Assembly (NCBI GenBank): GCA_017998095.1
Contig: JAGODU010000133.1
Location: 1 to 11,286, forward strand
DNA: 11,286 nucleotides
Direction of reading: 5' to 3'
Source: Prolixibacteraceae bacterium
Lineage (GTDB): Bacteria > Bacteroidota > Bacteroidia > Bacteroidales > Prolixibacteraceae
A program made the position numbers and the translations under genes. Positions 1 to 7,289 of the stretch are shown here, piece after piece. Numbering within the stretch: position 1 is the first letter of the stretch; every line of letters begins with the position of its first letter. The notes below the pieces were generated by a model. That model ran no database searches, was not told the DNA's origin, and saw only the letters and a list, made by a program, of their open reading frames with translations.

Positions 1-2
1 CA

Positions 3-875
3 GACACTACGTATCTTGAAGTTGCAGGAGTAAAATTACACACTGTATTGACTACTCCCTCAGCTCAAAGCTCTGCCCCTCTTGCAATTATTATTGCAGG
101 CTCAGGTCCTACCGACCTTAATGGCAATAACACTATGATGACAAATAACAGTTTGAAGTATCTTTCAGAAGAACTGATTGCCAATAACATTGCTACTCTC
201 AGGTTTGATAAAAGAGGAATTGCCAAAAGTGCTTATCAAAATATGGACGAAGCTGAATTTACAATCGACAGATTTTACGTAGATGTTGAAGCACTGATTG
301 AATTTGGAAAATCGAAAGGATATAAAGAAATTTTTGTAATTGGTCATAGCGAAGGATCTCTTCTGGGCATAATGGCTCTTCAAAAACAAAAGGCTAATGG
401 ATTTATTTCACTTGCCGGTATAGGATGCCCGGCCGATGAGATACTTATAAAACAAGTGAAACCTCAGTTGCCTCCAAAACTTTTCGATCAGACAGTATCA
501 ATTCTTGACAGCCTTAAAGCCGGTTATACTGTAAAGAATGTACCAAACGATTTAATGGCACTTTTCAGACCATCAATTCAACCCTACATGATATCATGGC
601 TAAAACTTGATCCGACAGTTATGATTAAGAACATCAATTGCCCTGCATTGATTGTTAACGGAACAAATGATATTCAGGTTGGTACTGAAGAAGCCGATAA
701 ATTATCAAAAGCAGCACCGGGAAGTGAAAAGCTGATAATCAAAAATATGAACCATATCCTGAAAACAGTGAAGGGTGGCTTTCAGGCTAACTATGCAACA
801 TATTCAGATCCGAACCTTCCGGTTAACAAAGAACTGGTTGACGGGATTGTAAAGTTCATAAATTCAAACAAATAG
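3..875 (+). CDS. Alpha/beta hydrolase, 5'-truncated by window edge
   Basis: This is the C-terminal part of a serine hydrolase of the alpha/beta fold. The frame is open to the window edge (DTTYLEVAGVKLHTV before the first possible TTG at 48), so the true start lies upstream and TTG 48 is not the start. Counting from that TTG, a GSGPTDLNGN oxyanion-type loop lies at residues 18-27, the nucleophile elbow GHSEGS has its serine at 101 (codon 348-350), the acid is probably D208 in NGTNDIQV, and the base is H236 in NMNHILK. The triad is therefore complete and in the usual order. The GSGPTD opening resembles bacterial carboxylesterases of the EstD/dienelactone-hydrolase-like group; many Bacteroidota members carry an extra N-terminal domain and a signal peptide, which cannot be seen here. 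The natural substrate is unknown. The next gene starts 4 bases after the stop, suggesting an operon. Confidence 0.85.
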   Translation, partial: DTTYLEVAGVKLHTVLTTPSAQSSAPLAIIIAGSGPTDLNGNNTMMTNNSLKYLSEELIANNIATLRFDKRGIAKSAYQNMDEAEFTIDRFYVDVEALIEFGKSKGYKEIFVIGHSEGSLLGIMALQKQKANGFISLAGIGCPADEILIKQVKPQLPPKLFDQTVSILDSLKAGYTVKNVPNDLMALFRPSIQPYMISWLKLDPTVMIKNINCPALIVNGTNDIQVGTEEADKLSKAAPGSEKLIIKNMNHILKTVKGGFQANYATYSDPNLPVNKELVDGIVKFINSNK

Positions 876-879
876 AACA

Positions 880-1740
880 ATGAAAAAGACACAACCGGGT
901 TGGGTATCAGTAGCAATAATATTTCTTCTGGACTTCCTGGTAATAATGGGCAACAGGAATAAAGAAACCATTATAACAATGACCATTATTTCTGTAATAC
1001 TGCTTCTAATAATGGGCAGCCTGACATTGAGCGTAGACAGCACATATATAAGGTTTTATTTTGGCATTGGATTAATAAAGGGCAAATTCCTTATTTCAGA
1101 TGTAGTTTATTGCAGACCTGTAAGTTTTATTCCAATGGGTTTTGGTATAAGGCTTGGTCCGGGGAGTATCTTATACAATGTCAACGGCACAAAAGCAATT
1201 GAGCTTTCAGTTAGGGGAAAAGACAGGATTATAAGAATTGGGACAGATTATCCGGAAGAGTTCACCGAATACATTTATAGTCAAATGAAAAAAAAGCCTG
1301 AAGACAGGACTGACGAAACATTTACCATCCAAAGGATACCTTCAGGTAAACACCTGATCATCATTGTAGCTGTAATAGCTATTGTAGCTACTTTAATAAT
1401 CACCCAGATGAGAGATTCAAAAGTAACTACCGGTAATGAAAACATAAAAATCTCCGGGATATATGGATTGACTATTTCATATAAGGATATTTTATCAGCC
1501 GATACGACATCTGTGTTTCCGCCTATTGAAATAAGAACAAACGGTTTTTATATGGCATCGGTTTGTAAAGGTCACTTCAAACTTAAAGGAAATGAAAAGG
1601 CTTTACTGTCTGTCAATCTGAAATATCCCCCGTTTATAGCAGTAAAACTCAATGACGGTAGGTCGATTTATTTTAATTCCAGGGATAGTCAGAAGACTAA
1701 AGAATATTTTAATGATATAAAATCCAAAGTCAGACAATAA
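880..1740 (+). CDS. Membrane protein with two bacterial PH-like domains
   Basis: A 286-residue membrane protein of unknown role. Two hydrophobic segments lie at about 9-24 and 32-50, followed by a soluble beta-rich stretch at about 51-137 (LTLSVDSTYIRFYFGIGLIKGKFLIS start, ending in an EEFTEYIYSQM helix). A third membrane segment is at about 158-175, and a second beta-rich domain at about 188-283 ends in the helix SQKTKEYFNDIKSKV. Strands followed by one C-terminal helix, with phrases such as "IRFYFGIG" and "AVKLNDGRSIYFNSRD", fit the bacterial PH-domain (bPH) families found in paired membrane-anchored proteins. Identification is by pattern only. The ATG at 880 sits 4 bases after the hydrolase stop with no clear Shine-Dalgarno sequence, which is normal for this phylum. 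A function in the envelope is an inference. Confidence 0.7.
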   Translation: MKKTQPGWVSVAIIFLLDFLVIMGNRNKETIITMTIISVILLLIMGSLTLSVDSTYIRFYFGIGLIKGKFLISDVVYCRPVSFIPMGFGIRLGPGSILYNVNGTKAIELSVRGKDRIIRIGTDYPEEFTEYIYSQMKKKPEDRTDETFTIQRIPSGKHLIIIVAVIAIVATLIITQMRDSKVTTGNENIKISGIYGLTISYKDILSADTTSVFPPIEIRTNGFYMASVCKGHFKLKGNEKALLSVNLKYPPFIAVKLNDGRSIYFNSRDSQKTKEYFNDIKSKVRQ

Positions 1741-1764
1741 GTAACTAAAATATTTAATTTTACA

Positions 1765-1798
1765 CCATAAGAGAGTAACTTACCGGCCAATCTTATGG
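1765..1798 (+). promoter_or_regulatory. Possible hairpin enclosing the glycosyltransferase start codon
   Basis: CCATAAGA at 1765-1772 is the exact reverse complement of TCTTATGG at 1791-1798, with an 18-base spacer. The right arm contains the ATG (1795-1797). In mRNA this could hide the start codon. Eight-base repeats at this spacing occur by chance in AT-rich DNA, so confidence is low. Confidence 0.25.
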
Positions 1799-3342
1799 GA
1801 CAAGTTTTAAGGAAATTTTTTAGTGAATATTGGATATTGCTAATAATTGTAGCAATCAAACTCATCCTTCAGTATATACTGGTCAATCCGGTTTATGAAC
1901 TACAGAGGGATGAGTTTTTGCATCTTGATCAGGCAAGGCATCCTGCATGGGGCTATATTTCTGTTCCCCCTCTGACATCATGGATTTCAACTATTATCTT
2001 CCTGTTAGGAGGCAGTGAATTTTGGATAAGGTTCTTCCCTGCACTGTTTGGAGCTCTGACAATTATATTTGGCTGGTTTATTGCTGAATCACTTGGAGGA
2101 AAGCTAATTTCAAAGATTTTGGTTTCATGCGGACTATTGTTTTCTATCCTTTTCCGCCTTAATATACTCTACCAACCCAATGCGTTTGAAATTCTTATTT
2201 GGACAGTAATATTCTTCTTAAGCATAAAATATATAAGTACTGAAAAAGAAAAGTGGCTTTACCTGCTGGCAATTGCAGTAGCACTGGGACTTTACAACAA
2301 ATACAATACTATCTTCCTGATTATTGGATTAATAATCGGCATTATAGCTACCTCACAAAGAAAGATATTGTCAAAGGGCATATTATGGAAGGCAATATTA
2401 TTTGCTATTGTTTTAATCCTCCCAAACATTATATGGCAGATTATGAATGATTTCCCTGTAGTTGGACACATGAATGCCCTCAGGGAAAGGCAACTGGTCA
2501 ACAATGACTTAGGTAGCTTCTTTTGGGGACAGCTGATGTTTTTTATCGGGGCCTTACCCTTGACACTTGCTGCCTTTATTGCTTTCATATTTTATAAGCC
2601 ATTCAGGCAATACAGGTATATTGGAATCAGCTTTCTTACTGTTATGATTCTTTTTGTAATACTTAAAGCCAAAGATTATTACTCAATTGGTTTGTATCCT
2701 GTTATTATTGCTTTTGGTGGTGTAGCAATAGAAAAGACGATTCCTTTAAAAATGAAGAAGTTCATTATCCCGTTGTTGGTTTTAAACATGTTTGGATCTT
2801 TTTTAGTTAGCGCAAGGATAATACACCCGGTAATGTCACCCGAAAAAATAGTTGAGAACAAAGTAATGTTTGAGAAATTTGGTGTTTTAAGATGGGAAGA
2901 TGGAAAGAACCATGATTTGCCACAGGATTTTTCTGACATGCTTGGCTGGAAAGAAATGGCATCAAAAGCTTTTGAAGCATATAACACAATTCCTGATGAT
3001 GAGAAAAACGCAACTCTGATATTTTGTGACAACTATGGTCATGCCGGGGCATTGAATTATTACAATCGGGGAAAAATGCCCGAAGCATATTCGTTCAATA
3101 CTGATTACATTTACTGGATCCCTGAAATGGAATCAATAAAGAATGTTATCCTGGTTGGCAGAATGCCTGAAAATGAAATCACATCACTCTTTTCTGAAAG
3201 TAAAATATACGGAGTTGTAGAAAACAACTATTCAAGGGAAAAGGGAACTGCAATAATACTTTTAAAAGGGGCAGACTCCTCATTTACTGATCTTTTCTAT
3301 AGAATGAAAAAAGAAAGAATTGAGAAACATGAAATATTTTAA
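1795..3342 (+). CDS. GT39-type (PMT/ArnT-like) membrane glycosyltransferase
   Basis: A 515-residue polytopic inner-membrane protein of the dolichyl-phosphate-mannose-protein mannosyltransferase/ArnT superfamily (PMT_2). These enzymes move a sugar from a polyprenyl-phosphate donor to lipid or protein on the outer face of the membrane. After a first membrane segment (12-30) comes the first periplasmic loop with an Asp-Glu pair, D39-E40 in ELQRDEFLHLDQ, which is the usual catalytic position. GYISVPPLTSW (53-63) matches the family's GYFDHPPL-type motif, and WIRFFPALFGALTIIFGW is the typical following helix. About eleven to twelve hydrophobic segments end near residue 342. A soluble C-terminal region of about 170 residues follows, as in other bacterial members. 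The sugar and acceptor are not predictable. The 54-base gap upstream holds an inverted repeat that covers the start codon; the dsRBD gene starts 18 bases downstream. Confidence 0.85.
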   Translation: MGQVLRKFFSEYWILLIIVAIKLILQYILVNPVYELQRDEFLHLDQARHPAWGYISVPPLTSWISTIIFLLGGSEFWIRFFPALFGALTIIFGWFIAESLGGKLISKILVSCGLLFSILFRLNILYQPNAFEILIWTVIFFLSIKYISTEKEKWLYLLAIAVALGLYNKYNTIFLIIGLIIGIIATSQRKILSKGILWKAILFAIVLILPNIIWQIMNDFPVVGHMNALRERQLVNNDLGSFFWGQLMFFIGALPLTLAAFIAFIFYKPFRQYRYIGISFLTVMILFVILKAKDYYSIGLYPVIIAFGGVAIEKTIPLKMKKFIIPLLVLNMFGSFLVSARIIHPVMSPEKIVENKVMFEKFGVLRWEDGKNHDLPQDFSDMLGWKEMASKAFEAYNTIPDDEKNATLIFCDNYGHAGALNYYNRGKMPEAYSFNTDYIYWIPEMESIKNVILVGRMPENEITSLFSESKIYGVVENNYSREKGTAIILLKGADSSFTDLFYRMKKERIEKHEIF

Positions 3343-3360
3343 TACATAAATAAAACAAAT

Positions 3361-3669
3361 ATGAAAGAGAAGATCAAAGAGCTCTTTTCAATGCTGCCCA
3401 GAGAAGAGCAGCTTGAATTAATTAAAGAGCTGACAAGTAATACAGAAATCCGGAATCCTATTATTGAGCTTAATGCTTATAGTCAGGAAATGTATGGTAA
3501 GAATATCAGTTTTAAAATATTGAACATTGGAGATGTTCACCTGCCTGAAATAAAAGCAGAACTATCTACTCCATGGGGAGATTTTGAAGCAACGGGTTCG
3601 AATCAAAAGATTGCAAAAGCAAAAGCTTCATTGATAGCCCTTAATAATGTGCCGGACAAATCTGAATAA
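3361..3669 (+). CDS. Stand-alone double-stranded RNA-binding domain protein
   Basis: A 102-residue protein that is little more than one dsRBD. Residues 1-28 form a charged helix (KEKIKELFSMLPREEQLELIKEL). Residues 32-95 follow the alpha-beta-beta-beta-alpha pattern: NPIIELNAYSQEMYGK (helix 1), FKILNIGDVHLPEIKAEL (matching the GPxHxPxFxxxV region, with H60 kept), WGDFEATGS (strand 3), then NQKIAKAKASLIAL, which matches the KKxAKxxAAxxAL RNA-contact helix (K83, A85, K86, K88). No RNase III or other catalytic domain is attached, so binding without cleavage is inferred. The WYL regulator starts 6 bases after the stop, so the two are probably translated from one message. Identification rests on motif reading alone. 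Real target RNAs are unknown; a ribosome- or RNase-associated role is possible. Confidence 0.75.
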   Translation: MKEKIKELFSMLPREEQLELIKELTSNTEIRNPIIELNAYSQEMYGKNISFKILNIGDVHLPEIKAELSTPWGDFEATGSNQKIAKAKASLIALNNVPDKSE

Positions 3670-3675
3670 AAATTC

Positions 3676-4632
3676 ATGAACAGAATAGACAGACTTAATG
3701 CTATACTAATTCAGCTTCAAAGTAAAAGAGTTGTAAAAGCTCAGGAAATTGCTGATCGCTTTGACATAAGTCTGAGAACTGTTTACCGTGATATAAAAGC
3801 TTTGGATGAGGCCGGTGTTCCAATAGGTGCTGAAGCAGGAGTAGGTTATTTTCTGATGGACAATTATCATTTGCCTCCGGTAATGTTTACAGGGGAAGAA
3901 GCTTCTGCCCTTTTGTTTGGCGAGAAGCTAATAGAAAAGATGTCGGATGAAAAGATAAAGAAAGACTTTTGCTCTGCCCTCTTTAAAATTAAGGCTATCC
4001 TTAAACCTGTTGAAAAGGATTATCTTGAAAAGCTTCATGAAAAGGTTGCCGTATTCAACATGAATACAATGAGCGACAGGTTTAATCAGCTTTTTTTGAA
4101 TGAAATCCAAAATGCCCTTGTAAACAAGCAGGTGCTTGAGATTGAATATGAATCTAAATACTCAGAAGAAAAAGTTTGCCGTGAAATAGAACCAATTGGA
4201 CTTTGCAATTACAGTTCACGGTGGCACTTGTTTGCCTGGTGCCGGCTACGCAACGATTACAGGGACTTCAGACTTGACAGGATAATATCATTGAAAGCTG
4301 TCAATAAGGATTTTAAAGGCAAGCAACACCCCACTATCGAAGAATACATGAAAATGGCCAATCCGATAAGCAATGTTGCCAATATAACCATATACGTTCC
4401 TTTGAACAGGAGAAAATTAATTGAAGACTCGAAATACTGGTATGGATTTATATCTGAAGAAGAATCGGGAGAAGATTTGAAAATGGAGTTTTCTAACGAT
4501 GACCTCAATGGATTTGCTCTCTGGCTTCTAAATACAGGCAGCTTTGCCAGAGTTGGAAGGCCTCTGGAACTCGAGCAAATTGTAAAATCGTACATAACCG
4601 GGATGTTCAATAATTACAGGTATTTGCTATAG
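3676..4632 (+). CDS. HTH-WYL transcriptional regulator (YafY-like)
   Basis: A 318-residue regulator. Residues 4-60 are an HTH_11/DeoR-like winged helix (RIDRLNAILIQLQ, then the recognition helix SLRTVYRDIKALDEAG and a GYFL wing). A linker helix region follows (about 72-130), then a WYL domain at about 140-206. The signature tripeptide reads W183-H184-L185 in SSRWHLFAWCRLR, so the tyrosine is histidine. The ligand-contact stretch YRDFRLDRI (195-203) is intact. Residues 235-316 are the usual C-terminal WCX-type extension. WYL proteins sense small ligands or nucleic acids and control nearby genes, DNA damage responses or defence loci; which applies here is unknown. It is 6 bases downstream of the dsRBD gene. 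The heptad repeats of the intergenic element begin at the first base after its TAG. Confidence 0.88.
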   Translation: MNRIDRLNAILIQLQSKRVVKAQEIADRFDISLRTVYRDIKALDEAGVPIGAEAGVGYFLMDNYHLPPVMFTGEEASALLFGEKLIEKMSDEKIKKDFCSALFKIKAILKPVEKDYLEKLHEKVAVFNMNTMSDRFNQLFLNEIQNALVNKQVLEIEYESKYSEEKVCREIEPIGLCNYSSRWHLFAWCRLRNDYRDFRLDRIISLKAVNKDFKGKQHPTIEEYMKMANPISNVANITIYVPLNRRKLIEDSKYWYGFISEEESGEDLKMEFSNDDLNGFALWLLNTGSFARVGRPLELEQIVKSYITGMFNNYRYLL

Positions 4633-4674
4633 TATCAAGTATCAAGACACAAGACGCAAGACACAAGACACAAG
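4633..4674 (+). repeat. Six tandem NNNCAAG heptads
   Basis: The units read TATCAAG, TATCAAG, ACACAAG, ACGCAAG, ACACAAG, ACACAAG with no gaps. CAAG is invariant and the first three bases vary. They are the left arm of the inverted-repeat element and abut the WYL gene stop codon. Confidence 0.9.
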
Positions 4675-4788
4675 ATTGGGTTTTCCCGATGATTGTCAAA
4701 GCTCGGTATAATTATCAACTTTTACTTGTCAAATTTCCGTTATCGAAAACTACCATTTTTGACCTCTTTGGTAAGGGACCACATCCAT

Positions 4789-4821
4789 ACCAAGTTCTGA
4801 CCAAGTTCTGACCAAGTTCTA
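4789..4821 (+). repeat. Three-copy 11-base tandem repeat
   Basis: ACCAAGTTCTG at 4789-4799 and 4800-4810 is followed by ACCAAGTTCTA at 4811-4821. Only the last base of the third copy differs. The repeat lies in the interior of the inverted-repeat element and is unrelated in unit length to its heptads. Confidence 0.9.
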
Positions 4822-4942
4822 CCGTTTTGAAATTTAATACCTATGAAGTACGGTTTTGGCAGAGTCCTTTTTGGGAAGTTGAGAATGCATCTGTTGGTGC
4901 TGATCACGTTATCGCTAAGCTTAGTTAACTGGGAAACCCAAT

Positions 4943-4970
4943 CTTGATTCTTGCGTCTTGATACTTGTGT
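4943..4970 (-). repeat. Four tandem heptads, reverse-complement copy of the left arm
   Basis: On the + strand the units read CTTGATT, CTTGCGT, CTTGATA, CTTGTGT. Read on the - strand they are NNNCAAG units like those at 4633-4674. The arm ends 8 bases from the stop codon of the convergent gene. Confidence 0.88.
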
Positions 4971-4978
4971 CTAATTTT

Positions 4979-5761
4979 TCACTCCTTCTTTACAGAATCC
5001 CCTACAACTTTCCCGGATTCTTCCTTCTCCTTCTTGTATTTAAAGAAGAAATCCATGATTTGAAATTCAATTTCCATTTGACTGGCAAAGTAAGGAAGCC
5101 GGTTGTTGATGTTGCAGTAAATCATAAACTCATCAGCTTCATTGCCATGCAATCCGGTAATTTTAATGATATTGTCGAGGTTATGGTAAGTAGAAAACTG
5201 AAGCCATTGTTTTTCATCTAAAATTGCCATACGGGTTTTTCGTTTTTCTTTTTCACCCTGATCGAGATGGTATTGCAGAAAAGACGCCGGAGAAAGGATT
5301 GACTGAAGGAAATTTGGTTTTTCATTAAAAGCATCTCCCCTCAGTTCTATAGGAACATCAATTGACTTAGATTCAGGTAAACCAAGTTTTTTCTTCAGTC
5401 CATTTTCATCAGTAACAGTAACTTCTTTAAGAAGATATCTTGTAGGTTGCAATCTTATCTCATATAAAGGTTTAAGAGGATATTCTCTGGCAGTAAACCT
5501 GTAATCAACATAACCGATCGACCTTATTATAAGTGTGTCTTCGTTAAGCATTGAAATTGAAAAATAGCCATCAATATCAGTGGTAGTGCCTCCATGGACA
5601 TTAGGATAAATGACATGAGCATAGGGGATTGGATCGCCTGTATCGGCTCCGGTTACTCTGGCTTTTATACTAACCATATATAAATCAACCTCCTGAGCAC
5701 TTACCAGTCCTGCCAGGGCTACATTTAAAAGAAAAAACAAAACAATTCTAAACTTCATCAT
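4979..5761 (-). CDS. Secreted carboxypeptidase-like regulatory-domain protein
   Basis: An exported protein of about 260 residues. I start it at the ATG at 5761 (MMKFRIVLFFLLNVALAGLVSAQ, a clear signal peptide cleaved near SAQ); the ATG at 5758 is equally good. The longer TTG start at 5779 lies inside the candidate -7 box and is unlikely. After the signal comes a domain of about 75 residues (VSIKARVTGADTGDPIPYAHV, then GTTTDIDGYFSISM and LIIRSIGYVDYRF), which is the CarboxypepD_reg-like beta-sandwich common in Bacteroidota envelope proteins. The motif RYLLKEVTVT after it is also typical. The remaining 140 residues, rich in charged and aromatic residues, match no family I recognise. No TonB-receptor barrel follows, so this is a small stand-alone member, probably periplasmic or at the outer membrane. 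Confidence 0.78.
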   Translation of the reverse strand: MMKFRIVLFFLLNVALAGLVSAQEVDLYMVSIKARVTGADTGDPIPYAHVIYPNVHGGTTTDIDGYFSISMLNEDTLIIRSIGYVDYRFTAREYPLKPLYEIRLQPTRYLLKEVTVTDENGLKKKLGLPESKSIDVPIELRGDAFNEKPNFLQSILSPASFLQYHLDQGEKEKRKTRMAILDEKQWLQFSTYHNLDNIIKITGLHGNEADEFMIYCNINNRLPYFASQMEIEFQIMDFFFKYKKEKEESGKVVGDSVKKE

Positions 5762-5776
5762 CAAAACATGTTTGCT

Positions 5777-5784
5777 CAAATGTA
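5777..5784 (-). promoter_or_regulatory. Candidate Bacteroidota -7 box for the regulatory-domain gene
   Basis: On the - strand this reads TACATTTG, an exact fit to the TAnnTTTG -7 consensus, ending 15 bases before the ATG at 5761. No TTG-type -33 element is seen at the usual 19-21 base distance, so this is a partial match. Confidence 0.4.
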
Positions 5785-5904
5785 TATCATTTGTCGTGAA
5801 GGTTGAAAAATTTTAACAATTTTTAACATTTGCCAAATTACATATTCCTGATTAAAGTTTAAACCTTTTGAAATACAGGATTATTAAATAATGACGAAAT
5901 TATG

Positions 5905-5951
5905 ATAAATTAGAAAACAGGATTATAAAATAACCCTGTTTTCTAATTTAT
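5905..5951 (-). terminator. dapL: 17-bp perfect hairpin downstream of dapL
   Basis: Positions 5905-5921 and 5935-5951 are perfect reverse complements over 17 bases, with a 13-base AT-rich loop. The core is GAAAACAGG paired with CCTGTTTTC. It begins 17 bases after the dapL stop and lies before the next gene on the same strand. There is no long U-run, although the arms are A/T-rich on both sides. A transcription terminator or 3'-end stabiliser for dapL mRNA is likely. Confidence 0.65.
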
Positions 5952-5968
5952 ATTGTTCCATAAGAAAA

Positions 5969-7198
5969 TTATCCCAGCTTGATAATCCTGTCCATCGCTT
6001 CAATAACGTTTTCTCTGTCAGCAAAAGCAGAAAAACGGAAGTAACCTTCGCCTGAAGGGCCAAAGCCTGAACCCGGAGTGCCAACTACATTTATTTCATT
6101 AAGAAGCATATCGAAGAAATCCCATGACTTCATATTGTTTTTAGTCTTTACCCATACATAAGGGGCATTAACACCTCCGAAGACTTTGTAACCTGCCTTG
6201 GCAAGGCTTTCCCTCATTATTCTTGCATTTTCAAGATAATAGGCAATTATTTCTGCAGTTTCCTTCTTCCCTTCTTCTGAATAAACAGCTGCAGCAGCTT
6301 TCTGAACAGGATAAGAAACACCGTTGAATTTGGTTGTATGTCTTCTGTTCCAAAGAGGCTTAACAGGAAATGACTTACCTGATTTATCAAAAGCCTTAAC
6401 ACCATCCGGAATTACAACAAATGCACAGCGCGTACCGGTAAAACCGGCTGTCTTTGAAAAACTTCTGAATTCAATAGCGCAGTTTTCTGCTCCTTCGATT
6501 TCATAGATAGTCTTAGGAATTGAAGGGTCAGTTATATAAGCCTGATATGCAGCATCGTAGAAGATGATGCAATTATTTGCAAGAGCATAATCTACCCATT
6601 TCTTAAGTTCATCCTTTGTTGCAACAGTTCCGGTTGGATTGTTAGGATAACACAGGAAAATAAGATCTGCCTTTTCAGTTGGAAGATCAGGAATAAAACC
6701 GTTAGCCTCGGTACAAGGCATATAAACAATACCTTCGAAATAACCATTGGCATTGCATGTGCCTGTCTTGCCGGACATTACTGTTGTATCGACGTAAACG
6801 GGATAAACAGGATCGCCAACAGCAACGATATTGTCCTTGCCAAATATCTCCTGAATATTACCCGTATCGCATTTTGAGCCATCGGAAATAAAAATATCAT
6901 CTGCTTTTATATTGGCACCACGTGACTGATAATCGTTTACTGCAATCGCTTCACGTAAAAAGTCATATCCTTGTTCAGGACCGTAGCCTTTGAATGTTGA
7001 AGCATTGGCCATTTCTTCCACACCTTCATGAAAGGCTTTTATAATTGCCGGAGAAAGAGGGCGGGTTACATCGCCAATACCCATTCTGATAACTTTCTTG
7101 TCAGGATTAGCTTCACAATATGCTTTAACTCTTCTTCCAATTTCAGGAAATAAATAGCCTGCCTGTAACTTCAGGTAGCTTTCGTTTATTGATGCCAT
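5969..7198 (-). CDS. dapL: LL-diaminopimelate aminotransferase
   Basis: A 409-residue PLP enzyme of fold type I that converts L-tetrahydrodipicolinate directly to LL-2,6-diaminopimelate using glutamate (EC 2.6.1.83), bypassing the succinyl or acetyl branch of lysine and peptidoglycan synthesis. The start [20 protein letters not shown] is the family's usual N-terminus, and 409 residues is the usual length. A TTG-initiated extension from 7237 would lie over the candidate -7 box and is rejected. Visible motifs (M1 at 7198) are [56 protein letters not shown] (D215, Y218) and the PLP lysine K249 in [12 protein letters not shown], then [16 protein letters not shown]. All key residues appear present. 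It is transcribed away from the acetyltransferase and ends at a strong hairpin. The related lysA lies about 0.7 kb upstream on the opposite strand. Confidence 0.96.
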   Translation of the reverse strand: MASINESYLKLQAGYLFPEIGRRVKAYCEANPDKKVIRMGIGDVTRPLSPAIIKAFHEGVEEMANASTFKGYGPEQGYDFLREAIAVNDYQSRGANIKADDIFISDGSKCDTGNIQEIFGKDNIVAVGDPVYPVYVDTTVMSGKTGTCNANGYFEGIVYMPCTEANGFIPDLPTEKADLIFLCYPNNPTGTVATKDELKKWVDYALANNCIIFYDAAYQAYITDPSIPKTIYEIEGAENCAIEFRSFSKTAGFTGTRCAFVVIPDGVKAFDKSGKSFPVKPLWNRRHTTKFNGVSYPVQKAAAAVYSEEGKKETAEIIAYYLENARIMRESLAKAGYKVFGGVNAPYVWVKTKNNMKSWDFFDMLLNEINVVGTPGSGFGPSGEGYFRFSAFADRENVIEAMDRIIKLG

Positions 7199-7234
7199 GT
7201 TAAAAGTTTTTCTATTATGAATAAATATGTGCAA

Positions 7235-7242
7235 CAAATATA
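7235..7242 (-). promoter_or_regulatory. dapL: Candidate -7 box for dapL
   Basis: On the - strand this reads TATATTTG, an exact TAnnTTTG match. It ends 36 bases before the dapL ATG, leaving room for a leader of about 30 bases. No clear -33 TTG is visible. Its position supports the start at 7198 over the longer reading. Confidence 0.45.
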
Positions 7243-7289
7243 AAAAATTATCATTTCTGCATTAAATTGTTACTTATTTCAAGATAATT

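Larger units (their letters stand above)
4633..4973. repeat. Intergenic inverted-repeat element with heptad-repeat ends
   Basis: This non-coding stretch lies between convergent genes. Its left end has six consecutive NNNCAAG heptads (4633-4674), then ATTGGGTTTTCCC to 4687. Its right end begins GGGAAACCCAAT (4931-4942) and continues as four CTTGNNN heptads (4943-4970). The ends are reverse complements apart from one T and variable heptad bases, so the whole could fold into a long stem over a 243-base interior. The interior has a three-copy 11-base tandem repeat (4789-4821) and a perfect 10-base palindrome, CTAAGCTTAG (4915-4924). No ORF of note lies inside. CTA occurs just outside both ends (4627-4629 and 4971-4973), a weak hint of a target duplication. 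It may be a MITE-like or REP-like dispersed element, possibly also ending transcription from both sides. Confidence 0.7.

Noticed and set aside
48..50. TTG as the start of the alpha/beta hydrolase
   Set aside because: The same frame continues open to the window edge and encodes beta-strand-like residues before it. The gene is cut by the edge.
2292..3088. Antisense ORFs of 93-117 codons on the - strand inside the glycosyltransferase gene
   Set aside because: They overlap a clear membrane protein, show no recognisable family, and read like mirror images of its hydrophobic codons.
4257..4610. 117-codon antisense ORF within the WYL regulator
   Set aside because: It lies wholly within a well-supported gene and has no motifs.
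4633..4970. CRISPR array or plasmid-type iterons
   Set aside because: The repeats are 7 bases long with no spacers, are inverted between the two ends, and no cas or rep gene is near.
4633..4973. Insertion sequence with transposase
   Set aside because: The interior is only about 243 bases and has no ORF of useful length. At most it is a non-autonomous element.
4958..5221. 87-codon + strand ORF reaching from the heptad arm into the regulatory-domain gene
   Set aside because: It is antisense to a gene with a signal peptide and known domain, and its start is inside the repeat element. No support as a protein.
7199..7237. Thirteen-residue N-terminal extension of DapL from TTG 7237
   Set aside because: It overlaps the candidate -7 box and adds residues absent from the usual DapL N-terminus.
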